From Firmicutes bacterium UBA6806 (GTDB lineage Bacteria > Bacillota > Clostridia > Peptostreptococcales > Acidaminobacteraceae): DNA of 64,000 bases. The stretch is from assembly GCA_002452745.1 (NCBI GenBank), contig DKFC01000053.1, positions 26,184-90,183 of the forward strand, given 5' to 3'. The notes under the pieces are model-generated. The model saw nothing but the letters and a program-made list of their open reading frames with translations. It made no database searches and was not told the DNA's origin. Made by a program: the position numbers and the translations under genes. This document shows, piece by piece, positions 7,801 through 16,445 of this stretch. The stretch's first letter is position 1. Each line of letters starts with the position of its first letter.

Positions 7801-8547
7801 TCAAACTCTATTTCCCACTGATTTTTTATGGATGGCAAGCAGTGCTTCAAGTGCCAAGTGGATTTCTCTCTCTTCTCCAAGCTGTGCTTGTTTGGGCTCG
7901 TTGACATAGTCGTTGACGCCCTCTTTCAAATCATTGCTGTATAAGACGACATTATTAAGTACAGAGCCCACCTTGACATCTCTGAGTTTTCCAACGACAA
8001 ACAGTGATGCCGTCTCCATGTCTGACCCAAGAACATTCTTCTTATTCCAGTAGGCCATTTTCTCTTGTTCCTCATCTATATAGAAAGAATCGTGACTTCT
8101 TGTCACTCCAATATGATGAGTGTATCCAAGTTCTTCTGCCTTTTCTTTCAGCGCCGACAGAATTTCAAAATCCGCAACAGCTGGATATCTATGTTCAACG
8201 TACATGGCCGATGCTCCATCTTCTCTCACCGCACCCATAGGCAGAATTAAATCCCCTAGTTTAATATGACTCTGAACTGCTCCCGCACTGCCAATTCGGA
8301 TAAAGTACTCGCCGCCGCACTCGATTAATTCTTCCAGTGCAATCACAGCAGACACACCGCTTATTCCAGTGGAAGTCACAGTGACTTCCATGCCCTTGTA
8401 CATCCCAGTCATCGTCCTGAACTCTCTATTGTTTGCAACCAACTTTGGATCTTCTAAAAATTGAGCCACTCTATTCACTCGATCCGGATCACCCGGCAAT
8501 AACACCATTTTACTCGCTTTTTCACATTGAATATGTGGTTGAAGCAT
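7801..8547 (-). CDS. uridine phosphorylase-like nucleoside phosphorylase
   Basis: A 248-residue nucleoside phosphorylase of the PNP/UDP family, which splits a nucleoside with phosphate into base and pentose 1-phosphate. Visible motifs are LLPGDPDRVNRVA (phosphate-binding loop, about 16-28), STGISGVSAVIALEEL, RIGSAGAVQ and SDMETASLF (ribose-binding Met-Glu). The pattern is closest to uridine phosphorylase; purine use is possible. It is the last gene of the operon with the BMP/NupOPQ nucleoside importer, which supports a salvage or catabolic role. An AGGTGA site precedes the ATG. Confidence 0.85.
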   Translation of the reverse strand: MLQPHIQCEKASKMVLLPGDPDRVNRVAQFLEDPKLVANNREFRTMTGMYKGMEVTVTSTGISGVSAVIALEELIECGGEYFIRIGSAGAVQSHIKLGDLILPMGAVREDGASAMYVEHRYPAVADFEILSALKEKAEELGYTHHIGVTRSHDSFYIDEEQEKMAYWNKKNVLGSDMETASLFVVGKLRDVKVGSVLNNVVLYSNDLKEGVNDYVNEPKQAQLGEEREIHLALEALLAIHKKSVGNRV

Positions 8548-8613
8548 TGTCTCACCTCTTCTTATTGATCTGTATTATATTTTGTATTTTGTGATTTATG
8601 ATTTGAGTAGCCG

Positions 8614-9933
8614 TTACAAGATTGCTTCAATCAGTCCCTCTGAATAAGTTGGGTTGATAAACAAGTGCCTTCTAATTTCGTCTGCACTTACCTCCCTGTC
8701 TATCCAGAGCCCAATACTGCCCACAAGCGCACTTGCATCAGGGCCATAAATCCAAACGCCCTTGATGATACCCGATTTGAAAATCACTTTCATAAATCCC
8801 TGATTTTCCGATTTTCCAACCCCTCTAAACATTTTGTTCAGTTCGATTTTCTTCACCACTGTATCCACATCCATTCCCACTTGAATACCGGCTCCAGCCA
8901 GTTCGTTCAAGGTAAAAATGCACCTTGGAAGGGACTTGTAATTCATGGTAATTGGCGCATTGCGCCACAGGTGTTCTGAAAGCTGAATCCCTTGCTGTAT
9001 TGCCACATGGGCCATTCCGTGAACGCCGTTTACATCTCCAATAGCATAGATTCCCTCTATACCCGTCATCAGATTTTCATCCACTTCGAGGTAGCCTTGA
9101 TTTAGTAAAGCTCCCAGTGCTTCTATCCCTTCGGGAATATTTCCCTTCCGAATACCTGTCAGAAGCACTTTTTCTACTTTGATGGATGTGATTGAGGATG
9201 AATCCTTCATCTCCACCGTCGCACCTTCCGTCTCTGTGTGAACAGCCACAACTTCACAGTTTAGCATGATTTGAACACCCTTTAGCTCAAGCCTCTTGAT
9301 AATCCCCTCAATCAAATCCTCGTCATAACCTTCAAGCACTCTCCCCTGTTTTTCAACAAGAATCACCTTAACGCCAAGCTCACACAGCATGGAAGCAAAC
9401 TCAATCCCTTCCACATTGCCGCCGATAATCACTATTTCTCTGGGAAGTGTTTCTAATTCAAATACGTCTCCATGGGTTAAAATCCACTCTCCATCCGGGA
9501 TGATATTCCCTATTCCAGCAGGACTAGTCCCAGTTGCGACAATCAAATTCTCTCCTTCGAGAATCTGATGATTTACCTGAATTTTTCCCGCTTCCAAAAT
9601 GACAGCACTTCCCTCAAACAAGTCCACACCAGACTCCTTAAGCCTTGCTTCAATATGGGATTTAGTGGCTTTTAAAGTCGCTTTGAAGCCCTTAAAAACT
9701 TCATCGGCTGTCACTGTGACGCTTAGATAGCCCTCTCTTTCAAGTCCTCTTGCCTTTTCAATCTCCCTGATTTTATCCATGAGTTGTTTCACTGGCAAGC
9801 AGCCAGTTGAAAAAGCAGTTCCTCCGATTTTTTCCTTTTCTATGAGCGCCACACGTTTGCCCTTTTTAGCCGAAGCCAGTGCATAGTAGAGCCCAGCCGC
9901 TCCCGACCCGATTACAATAGAATCATACCTCAT
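8614..9933 (-). CDS. FAD-dependent pyridine nucleotide oxidoreductase with altered active site
   Basis: About 439 residues from the ATG at 9933, which gives the normal RYDSIVIGSGAAGLYYA FAD-binding start; an upstream ATG at 9972 adds 13 residues and is less likely. The fold is that of dihydrolipoamide dehydrogenases: FAD site, NAD site (IVIIGGNVEGIEFASML), GDV motif (IYAIGDVNG) and dimerisation domain. The redox pair is broken: GGTAFSTGCLPVK has Ala where the first Cys belongs, and the C-terminal catalytic His of the HPT motif is Asn (INPTYSE). It should therefore not act as a disulfide reductase. It overlaps the upstream permease gene and sits inside the nucleoside operon; its substrate is unknown. 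Confidence 0.8.
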   Translation of the reverse strand: MRYDSIVIGSGAAGLYYALASAKKGKRVALIEKEKIGGTAFSTGCLPVKQLMDKIREIEKARGLEREGYLSVTVTADEVFKGFKATLKATKSHIEARLKESGVDLFEGSAVILEAGKIQVNHQILEGENLIVATGTSPAGIGNIIPDGEWILTHGDVFELETLPREIVIIGGNVEGIEFASMLCELGVKVILVEKQGRVLEGYDEDLIEGIIKRLELKGVQIMLNCEVVAVHTETEGATVEMKDSSSITSIKVEKVLLTGIRKGNIPEGIEALGALLNQGYLEVDENLMTGIEGIYAIGDVNGVHGMAHVAIQQGIQLSEHLWRNAPITMNYKSLPRCIFTLNELAGAGIQVGMDVDTVVKKIELNKMFRGVGKSENQGFMKVIFKSGIIKGVWIYGPDASALVGSIGLWIDREVSADEIRRHLFINPTYSEGLIEAIL

Positions 9934-10843
9934 CTCTCTTGGCCTTTCTAACAGACAATCGTTTTTGCGCAACTAAGAATAAAATCAAAACAGTTGCAAG
10001 ATATGGAATCATCTGAGTGAACTGTGACGGAATGCCCACGAGCTGTAGCCTGATGCCCAGTGCATCAAAGAAGCCAAATAGAAGAGATGCGCCAAACACT
10101 TTCACAGGATTTGAACTTCCAAAGATAATCGCCGCAAGTGCAATAAATCCCTTGCCTGCACTCATGTTTTCAGTGAAAAGCGTCAAGTAGCCAAGTGATA
10201 GATGCGCCCCTGCCACACCGCAGAACAGCCCGCATAAAATGGATGACAGATATTTGACTCTCTTTGGGTTTATCCCTGCTGTTTCAAGCGCTTCAGCACT
10301 TTCGCCAACACCTCTCATCCAGTAGCCATAAGGCGTCTTATAGAGAAAAATATACACCACCGCCACCAGTATCCAGCTCACATATACCAGAACAGAATGG
10401 TTGTTGAAAATCGTGTCCAAAACGCCTATTTTATCAAGCAATGGAATATGAATATCTGGAAGCGGTACAATTTGAGGTGATGAGAACGCCCCTTTTACAC
10501 CGAAAATACTTCTGAGCAAGAAAACTGTCAAACCACCTGCAAAGATGTTGATTGCAATCCCTATAATAAATTCATCTGCTTTCAGTTCGATTACAAAGAG
10601 TCCAAACAAGGCGCCTATCAGAATTCCCGACAAGATTGCCAGCAAAACGCCCATCAGCGATGAACCGAAAAAGTAACTTCCCAAAACGCCGAAAAATGCA
10701 CCAATGAGAATCATGCCGTCCATACCGATGTTGAGGATGCCCGCATGCATGGTCAAAAGGCCACCAAGTGCTGCCAATATCAAAGGCGTTGCAGTTCGAA
10801 TGGTGTTTTGAAGCAATGCCAGATCAAATACATCTTTTATCAT
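9923..10843 (-). CDS. nucleoside ABC transporter permease (NupQ-like)
   Basis: A 306-residue integral membrane protein of the BPD_transp_2 family (simple sugar/nucleoside permeases), with eight or more hydrophobic segments and the typical early stretch RTATPLILAALGGLLTMHAG followed by NIGMDGMILIGAF. It pairs with the next permease and the double ATPase. Its start overlaps the stop of the upstream permease (ATGA), so the two are translationally coupled. With the BMP-type lipoprotein it forms a nucleoside importer. Confidence 0.88.
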   Translation of the reverse strand: MIKDVFDLALLQNTIRTATPLILAALGGLLTMHAGILNIGMDGMILIGAFFGVLGSYFFGSSLMGVLLAILSGILIGALFGLFVIELKADEFIIGIAINIFAGGLTVFLLRSIFGVKGAFSSPQIVPLPDIHIPLLDKIGVLDTIFNNHSVLVYVSWILVAVVYIFLYKTPYGYWMRGVGESAEALETAGINPKRVKYLSSILCGLFCGVAGAHLSLGYLTLFTENMSAGKGFIALAAIIFGSSNPVKVFGASLLFGFFDALGIRLQLVGIPSQFTQMIPYLATVLILFLVAQKRLSVRKAKRDEV

Positions 10844-11901
10844 TTTGTCACCTTCCCACTATTGAGTCTTCTTCGCTTCCAAATCTCCTTGATGCCAGAT
10901 TCGCCAGCGATAAACAGAATAATAACCGACTGAATCACCAAGATGAGTTCCGATGGAACGCCAGTGTTCATCTCCATTGCATTTGATCCCGTCTTTAACA
11001 TGGCAAAGAAGAGTGACATCAATACAATGCCAAGGGGATTGTTCTTGACTATCAGGGCAATGAGCATGCCGTCAAACGCCATTCCCTTTGAGATATTTTG
11101 AAGAAAGCGATAATGAGTTCCGTAAACCTCAAAAGCACCGGTAATCCCGCAAAGTGCCCCAGAGAGAATCATCGCCCAAATCATGTACTTTTTATTATTT
11201 AATCCTGAGTATCTTGAAAAGACACTGTTCTCGCCGATCATCCCAAAATTGTAACCATAAGATGTCTTTTTTATCATATAGTAAACCAGTGCCGCTATCA
11301 TCATCATATAGAAGATGCTGGTGTTGAGTTTGCTCATGGCAACCAGTTTTGTGAACTTGAATCCGTCTGCAATCATATCCGTTCCACCGATTTTTCCCTG
11401 TGAAGCCTGAAATGGATAGTTTACCAAATAATTTGTAAACATAATCGCGATGTTGTTGAACATAATCGTGGTGATAACTTCATCAATTCCATAATTCACC
11501 TTTAAAACCGCTGGAACATAGGCATACATGCCCCCAATGACCGCCGAAGCCAACACTGCCAATATCACCGCCACAAAAGGTGGCAATGACGTAAAGGTAA
11601 ACCCTACATATGCCGCTGCAAACGCCCCTAGATAGAGCTGACCTTCTCCACCGATGTTGAAGATACCACTTCTAAAGGAAATCGCCGTTGCCAGTCCCGT
11701 CAAAACCAATGGCACTGTCTTGGCAAGTGTCGTGGCAATCAAGTAGTTAGAACCAAATGCCCCCACCACCAATGCGGCATAGCCCTCAATTGGATTTTTA
11801 CCATTTAGCAGCATGATTACAGCGCCCAAGACCAAAGCCATCCCAATTGCAGCGAACAGGGAGAGCAAGTATTCAAGCCTTTTACTCATCTCTTTTTTCA
11901 T
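10840..11901 (-). CDS. nucleoside ABC transporter permease (NupP-like)
   Basis: A 353-residue multispanning permease of the same family as its downstream neighbour but with an N-terminal extension. Motifs include TVPLVLTGLATAISFRSGIFNIGGEGQLYLGA, described here only as the LTGL and NIGGEGQ elements near residues 65-88, and YGIDEVITTIMFN in the middle. It forms the heterodimeric membrane channel with the NupQ-like subunit. Only 11 bases separate it from the ATPase gene. Confidence 0.88.
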   Translation of the reverse strand: MKKEMSKRLEYLLSLFAAIGMALVLGAVIMLLNGKNPIEGYAALVVGAFGSNYLIATTLAKTVPLVLTGLATAISFRSGIFNIGGEGQLYLGAFAAAYVGFTFTSLPPFVAVILAVLASAVIGGMYAYVPAVLKVNYGIDEVITTIMFNNIAIMFTNYLVNYPFQASQGKIGGTDMIADGFKFTKLVAMSKLNTSIFYMMMIAALVYYMIKKTSYGYNFGMIGENSVFSRYSGLNNKKYMIWAMILSGALCGITGAFEVYGTHYRFLQNISKGMAFDGMLIALIVKNNPLGIVLMSLFFAMLKTGSNAMEMNTGVPSELILVIQSVIILFIAGESGIKEIWKRRRLNSGKVTK

Positions 11902-11912
11902 TTTCCACCCAC

Positions 11913-13433
11913 CTATTTTCTGTTTCCGGTCATATAATAGCCGATGTCTTGCTTGTTGATTTCACCGTTTTTAAACGTCCCTGTGATTTCCCCTTCGTAG
12001 ATACTGACAATGGTATCAGAGAGCCTGAAGATTTCATCCAGTTCAGCCGAAACCAATAAGATGGCACATCCTTGATTTCTCTTTTCCATAATTTGATTGT
12101 GTATAAATTCTATCGCCCCAATATCAACGCCACGAGTCGGCTGAGAAACCAGCAAAATAGGCGTGTCAAAAGAAAACTCTCTCGCTATCACTACTTTCTG
12201 CATATTTCCACCAGAGAGTGCACCAACTTTCACTTCCTCAGAAGCCGTCCTGATATCGAATTTTTCAATTAGCGTTTTGGCATATTGATTGATTTTCGAG
12301 TGCATCAAGTGAATCCCCTTCTTGCTAAACGCCTCGCTGTGCTGTTTTCCCATGAGGAGGTTGTCCTCTATGCTGGCTTTCATGCTGACACCCGTTATAA
12401 GCCTGTCTTCAGGAATATGTGCAACGCCTAAGTTTCGAATGGCCTTTGGGTCTAGATTGGCGGCAGCCTTGCCGCTTATGGTGACATTTCCCTTCTCGAC
12501 AGGTCTGAGTCCTGCAAGGGCCTCTATGAGTTCACTCTGTCCATTGCCCTCAATACCGGCAATCCCTAAAATTTCACCTGCACGCACCTTTAGCTGAATG
12601 CCCTTCACTGCATCGAATCCACGGTTGTCTTTGACCCACAAATCCGATATCTCAATGAGTTTTTCACCAAAGTTTCCATCTCTCTTAAGGGTTTCAAAGA
12701 GCACTTCACGACCGACCATCATCTCTGCGAGCTGGCGTTCATCAATATTTTTAGTCTCTTCAACGCCAATCAGCTTGCCAGCTCGCATCACGCCCACTCG
12801 ATCTGAAATTTCCATGACTTCGTTTAACTTATGGGTGATGATGATTACCGTCATTTCCTTTTCTTTGACGAGTTTCTTGATGACTTCAAACAGTTCTCTA
12901 GTCTCCTGTGGCGTCAGAACTGCCGTTGGCTCATCTAAAATCAAAATATCCGCTCCTCTGTAGAGGGTTTTCAAAATCTCCACCCGCTGTTGAACCCCTA
13001 CAGATGCATCCACGATTTTAATATCTGGATCTACTTCCAAGCCATATTCTTTTGAAAGCGTCTTCACGTCTTCTCTAATCTTTTCGCCATCCATGAAAAT
13101 GGCATTTTTTTTAAGTTCCTTTCCAAGCACAATATTTTCGGCAATGGTAAAGGATGGCAAGAGCATAAAGTGCTGATGAACCATACCAATGCCGTTTTTA
13201 ATGGCTGTGGCTGGGCTGAAATCCTCTATCTTTTCGCCCTTAATCCAGACTTCGCCTTCGGTGGGTTTGTGAAGGCCGTACATCGTCTTCATCAAAGTGG
13301 ACTTACCAGCACCGTTCTCGCCGACAATGGCATAAATCTCTCCCTTTTTAATACTTAGAGAAATATTGTCATTTGCCAACACACCTGGAAATCGCTTTGT
13401 AATCCCTATCAATTTTATGATATCGTCACTCAT
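11913..13433 (-). CDS. nucleoside ABC transporter, double ATPase (NupO-like)
   Basis: A 506-residue protein with two fused ABC ATPase domains. The first (about 5-240) has an intact Walker A (GENGAGKST), a signature region (DASVGVQQRVEILKTLYR) and Walker B (ILILDEPTAVL). The second (about 258-500) has a degenerate Walker A (GIEGNGQSE) but keeps LSGGNMQKV and a Walker B-like VSQPTRGVD. One degenerate site is normal for sugar and nucleoside importers of this type. It is cytosolic and bound to the two permeases. Confidence 0.9.
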   Translation of the reverse strand: MSDDIIKLIGITKRFPGVLANDNISLSIKKGEIYAIVGENGAGKSTLMKTMYGLHKPTEGEVWIKGEKIEDFSPATAIKNGIGMVHQHFMLLPSFTIAENIVLGKELKKNAIFMDGEKIREDVKTLSKEYGLEVDPDIKIVDASVGVQQRVEILKTLYRGADILILDEPTAVLTPQETRELFEVIKKLVKEKEMTVIIITHKLNEVMEISDRVGVMRAGKLIGVEETKNIDERQLAEMMVGREVLFETLKRDGNFGEKLIEISDLWVKDNRGFDAVKGIQLKVRAGEILGIAGIEGNGQSELIEALAGLRPVEKGNVTISGKAAANLDPKAIRNLGVAHIPEDRLITGVSMKASIEDNLLMGKQHSEAFSKKGIHLMHSKINQYAKTLIEKFDIRTASEEVKVGALSGGNMQKVVIAREFSFDTPILLVSQPTRGVDIGAIEFIHNQIMEKRNQGCAILLVSAELDEIFRLSDTIVSIYEGEITGTFKNGEINKQDIGYYMTGNRK

Positions 13434-13486
13434 CTTCTCTTCTCCTCATTGACAACCTGTGATGCTTTAACTGCTTCCGATCTTCT

Positions 13487-13518
13487 AAAAAAAAGAAGAA
13501 GATAATCTTCTTCTTTTT
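13487..13518 (-). terminator. AT-rich hairpin between bmp lipoprotein and ATPase genes
   Basis: AAAAGAAGAAGA and TCTTCTTCTTTT form a self-complementary element with almost no loop. It may partly terminate or stabilise the lipoprotein transcript, giving more lipoprotein than transporter, as is common for binding-protein genes. The assignment is weak because the stem is AT-only. Confidence 0.35.
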
Positions 13519-13554
13519 ATAATCTCTTCTTTTAAGTCTTTTATAATCACTCAA

Positions 13555-14586
13555 TTATTCTGCTTCTGGAACGACGATTTCACCACTGATGATTTGCTGT
13601 GTCAGCTCTTCGATTTTAGCTTTTGTGTCCTCATCTACAAACTGTACCATGTCATCTGTTCCATATGCCATTTTAACGCCGTTTTCCTTTGCGCCATATT
13701 GATAGACTTTGCCAGATTCGAATTCATTTTTCGAAATTTTTTCAAGAAGGTCAAAGATGGAGATATCCACGCCTTTAATCATACTTGCGATGATTACATC
13801 TGGATTGATATATCTTTGGTCAGAGTCAACGCCAATTGCATACTTGTTGACATCTTTAGCCGCTTCGAAAACGCCTTCACCTGTTTTGCCCGCCACTTGG
13901 AAGATGATATCCACATCTTTTGCGTAGAGAGCCAGTGCGCTTTCCTTGCCTTTTGCCGGGTCTTCAAAATCACCTGCGAAGATGGTTTCAACGACGATAT
14001 CCGGATTGATGTATTTTGCACCCGCTTCATAGCCAACTTGGAAATTTCTGATAACAGAAATATCCATACCGCCTACCATGCCTATTTTTCCCGTTTCTGT
14101 TTTCATAGCCGCAAGCGCACCCGCTAAGAACGACCCTTCGTTTTCCATGTAGTCGATGCAGGCGATGTTGTCAACCCCTTCAACCACGTTGTCAATATAG
14201 ATGAAGTTCTTTTCTGGAAACTCTTTGGCAACTTCTTGGATGACATCGTAAAACTCATAGCCAACAACCACAACAACATCACTTGCATTTGCAGCTTGTA
14301 CCAATTGATCGGTGTAGATAGTCGGATCGTTTTTGCACTCGAGAACTCTACCTTCTGCGCCCAGTCTTTCGATTGCCATATTAAGGCCCTCGTTACTTGA
14401 ATCGTAGAATGATCTGTCGCCAAGTCCCCCAGCAACTACCAGACTAACCTTCATTTTGGCAGTTTCTCCCTCTGTTGAACCATTGGATTCTGCTGGATTT
14501 GACTCAGCAGGTTTTGATGCACACCCTGAAAGCGCCATCACCAAAATCAACATCATACTTGTCAATAATGCTACACTTCTTCTCAC
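13555..14586 (-). CDS. BMP family nucleoside-binding lipoprotein
   Basis: About 343 residues from a GTG at 14586, chosen because a GGAGGAG site lies seven bases before it; an in-frame ATG at 14610 would put that site inside the gene. A lipoprotein signal peptide (RRSVALLTSMMLILVMALSGC) ends in the lipobox LSGC near residue 22, so the protein is anchored outside the membrane. A Ser/Glu-rich linker precedes the Bmp domain with VSLVVAGGLGDRSFYDSSNEG and GKIGMVGGMD. It captures nucleosides for the downstream NupOPQ-like transporter. Confidence 0.9.
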   Translation of the reverse strand: MRRSVALLTSMMLILVMALSGCASKPAESNPAESNGSTEGETAKMKVSLVVAGGLGDRSFYDSSNEGLNMAIERLGAEGRVLECKNDPTIYTDQLVQAANASDVVVVVGYEFYDVIQEVAKEFPEKNFIYIDNVVEGVDNIACIDYMENEGSFLAGALAAMKTETGKIGMVGGMDISVIRNFQVGYEAGAKYINPDIVVETIFAGDFEDPAKGKESALALYAKDVDIIFQVAGKTGEGVFEAAKDVNKYAIGVDSDQRYINPDVIIASMIKGVDISIFDLLEKISKNEFESGKVYQYGAKENGVKMAYGTDDMVQFVDEDTKAKIEELTQQIISGEIVVPEAE

Positions 14587-14773
14587 TTTAATACTCCTCC
14601 TTTTATTCATATGCACTGGACAAAATAACAAACGTAAACCTACTGCCCAGAACACATAGCGCTTCCGCTGACAACTGAATATATGCCTCTTCTCCCCCTG
14701 TCAGCTTCCGTACTGTTCGAATTTTGATACTGCTTTTAGATGCTTCAATTAAATGCCCTCTTTTAATTCCGCT

Positions 14774-15448
14774 TCAATAGCGTTCCCCTTCACGCTCTTC
14801 TATGAGCGCCTCTATATCTATAATTTCTATTTTATCTCGCTCAACACGGATGTGTCCCTTATCATGTATATCTTTGAGAATCCGATTAATACTCCTTCTC
14901 GTAACGACAAACTGCTCGCTGAGATGCTCCTTGCTGATGTAGACCTTTTTAAAATTCTTTTTCCGCCTAGAATGATACGACTGAATGAGATAGTCACATA
15001 CCCTAAATTTCAAGGAGTACAGTGTATCTTCTATGGCCTTCTTTGACAGTTTATAACTTGCACTGCAAAGGCTCTTTAGAATGTAGAGTGTCGCCTGATT
15101 GTCCTGTTCAAGCCACTTTTCAAAATAACGCCTGTGAAGCCTAATCATGGTCACGGGTGTCATTGCCTTAATTTCACAGACATAAGGCGCACTGTCGAAT
15201 ATCTCCATCTCGCCAAAAAATCGACCAGCATTGTATACCGATTGAGAGTAAGTCTTTCCCTTTTCAGAGGTATGATAAATATTGACGCTTCCATTTACAA
15301 TGACACTAAAGTAGTCATAGACTTCATTGTGTTTGCAGATGACCTCTTCACACTCAAACCGAAGAACCTCCCACTTTGACTGGATTTCAGCTGATGAATC
15401 AAGGATAATCTTGAAAATAGGTTGGTCTGTTGCCAATAAATTTCTCAA
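14774..15448 (-). CDS. Crp/Fnr family transcriptional regulator
   Basis: 224 residues beginning at a TTG at 15448, supported by a GGAGG site seven bases upstream. The N-terminal half is a cyclic-nucleotide-binding-type beta barrel (CEEVICKHNEVYDYFSVIVNG, GRFFGEMEIFD). The C-terminal winged helix contains ISKEHLSEQFVVTRRSINRILKDI (about 172-195). No cysteine cluster like that of Fnr is seen, and the cAMP-binding Arg is not evident, so the effector is unknown. It precedes the nucleoside operon on the same strand and may regulate it. Confidence 0.85.
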   Translation of the reverse strand: MRNLLATDQPIFKIILDSSAEIQSKWEVLRFECEEVICKHNEVYDYFSVIVNGSVNIYHTSEKGKTYSQSVYNAGRFFGEMEIFDSAPYVCEIKAMTPVTMIRLHRRYFEKWLEQDNQATLYILKSLCSASYKLSKKAIEDTLYSLKFRVCDYLIQSYHSRRKKNFKKVYISKEHLSEQFVVTRRSINRILKDIHDKGHIRVERDKIEIIDIEALIEEREGERY

Positions 15449-15604
15449 TTGACTGCCTCCTAAGCATTATTATAGTTTATGCCCTTATCCGTATAAAGGA
15501 CATATGTCCCGTAACGATTCTAACATCTTTTAGGAATTAAAACAGCCTAAAAAGACTACAAATTTGGACTGTCCACGGGAGAACATCCAATCAGGTGTTT
15601 TTTA

Positions 15605-15613
15605 TGGTATAAT
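15605..15613 (+). promoter_or_regulatory. extended -10 promoter of tetR-type gene
   Basis: TGGTATAAT gives a consensus -10 (15608-15613) with the extended TG motif; no good -35 is present 17 bases upstream. It lies about 25 bases before the regulator's start. Confidence 0.55.
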
Positions 15614-15638
15614 ATAGGAAAAGGCCTTGGAGGAAAAC

Positions 15639-16244
15639 ATGAGACACAGTGCTAAAGTGATTATTGTCAACACCTTTAGACAGCTCATTCAAATTAAATC
15701 AATCGACAAAATAACCGTCACTGAAATCTGCGAAATTGCCGAAATCAACCGCCAGACATTCTATAACCACTTCACGGATTTGTTCGATATCTTCAAGTTT
15801 CTCTTTCGACAAGAAGTGTTCAATGAAATCGACCAAAACAGAACCTTTGAAACTTGGTGCGGTGGATTTTTGGCTACAATGAACTATCTCAAACGCAATT
15901 CACGCATGGTTTTACATGTTTACGATTCCTCATACAGAACAAACGCCAACACTTTTTTCGTTGAAATCACCAGCCAACTCCTAGACACGGTTGTGGACGA
16001 ATGCATGGCAAATCTCTCAGTCGATTTATTTGAGCAAGATTGTAGATTTATTGTCAATTTTTACAGACACGTGTTCACTGGACTCATGATGGACTGGGTC
16101 AATGAAGGGATGAAGGAGTCCCCAGAAGAACTCCTCAAAAAACTACAGATTATGATTAGCGGCAGCATCACCCGCTCGGTTGAGGCCTTTGCCGAAGAGG
16201 AAAAGCGCCTTTGGACCACCCACGCCGCTTCAAAATTCAGATAA
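15639..16244 (+). CDS. TetR/AcrR-type transcriptional regulator
   Basis: About 201 residues from the ATG at 15639, which has a GGAGG site five bases before it; an in-frame TTG at 15627 overlaps that site and is unlikely. The N-terminal helix-turn-helix is TetR-like (KITVTEICEIAEINRQTFYNHF, about 24-45). The C-terminal all-helical domain resembles that of DhaS-type TetR proteins. It has its own terminator and is followed by a membrane protein, hypB, a flavoprotein gene and hypA in the same direction, so it is the likely local regulator of that operon. The ligand is unknown. Confidence 0.82.
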   Translation: MRHSAKVIIVNTFRQLIQIKSIDKITVTEICEIAEINRQTFYNHFTDLFDIFKFLFRQEVFNEIDQNRTFETWCGGFLATMNYLKRNSRMVLHVYDSSYRTNANTFFVEITSQLLDTVVDECMANLSVDLFEQDCRFIVNFYRHVFTGLMMDWVNEGMKESPEELLKKLQIMISGSITRSVEAFAEEEKRLWTTHAASKFR

Positions 16245-16272
16245 ATTATAGTTTTTCACTCAGCGGATTCAA

Positions 16273-16307
16273 AAGAAAGCGTCTTAATTCGACACTTTCT
16301 TTTTTTT
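16273..16307 (+). terminator. terminator of tetR-type gene
   Basis: AAGAAAGCGTC / GACACTTTCTT stem with one mismatch and a run of eight or more T residues. Confidence 0.8.
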
Positions 16308-16351
16308 GTCTATTGAGACTGCTTTGATAAAAAATATACAATTTTAATATA

Positions 16352-16426
16352 GAGAGCATCCAGATTCAGGCTCTCATCACTTTAAATTCTTATTTTTTAT
16401 CATCCCTGACACTTATCTGTTCAGGG
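16352..16426 (+). promoter_or_regulatory. leader region with two inverted repeats
   Basis: Upstream of the membrane protein gene lie GAGAGC (16352-16357) with GCTCTC (16370-16375), and CCCTGACA (16404-16411) with TGTTCAGGG (16418-16426). The second hairpin ends just before the GGGAGGA ribosome site. They could be operators for the TetR-type protein or a structured leader. The sequence does not match the NiCo riboswitch as I know it. Confidence 0.4.
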
Positions 16427-16445
16427 TTACGGGAGGAATGAACTT

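Noticed and set aside
13594..14127. 177-codon open frame on the plus strand opposite the BMP lipoprotein gene
   Set aside because: It lies wholly antisense to a clearly coding gene, has no ribosome site and its translation resembles no protein.
14587..14773. Purine-type riboswitch ahead of the nucleoside operon
   Set aside because: The conserved purine riboswitch loop sequences are not present; only a simple inverted repeat is seen.
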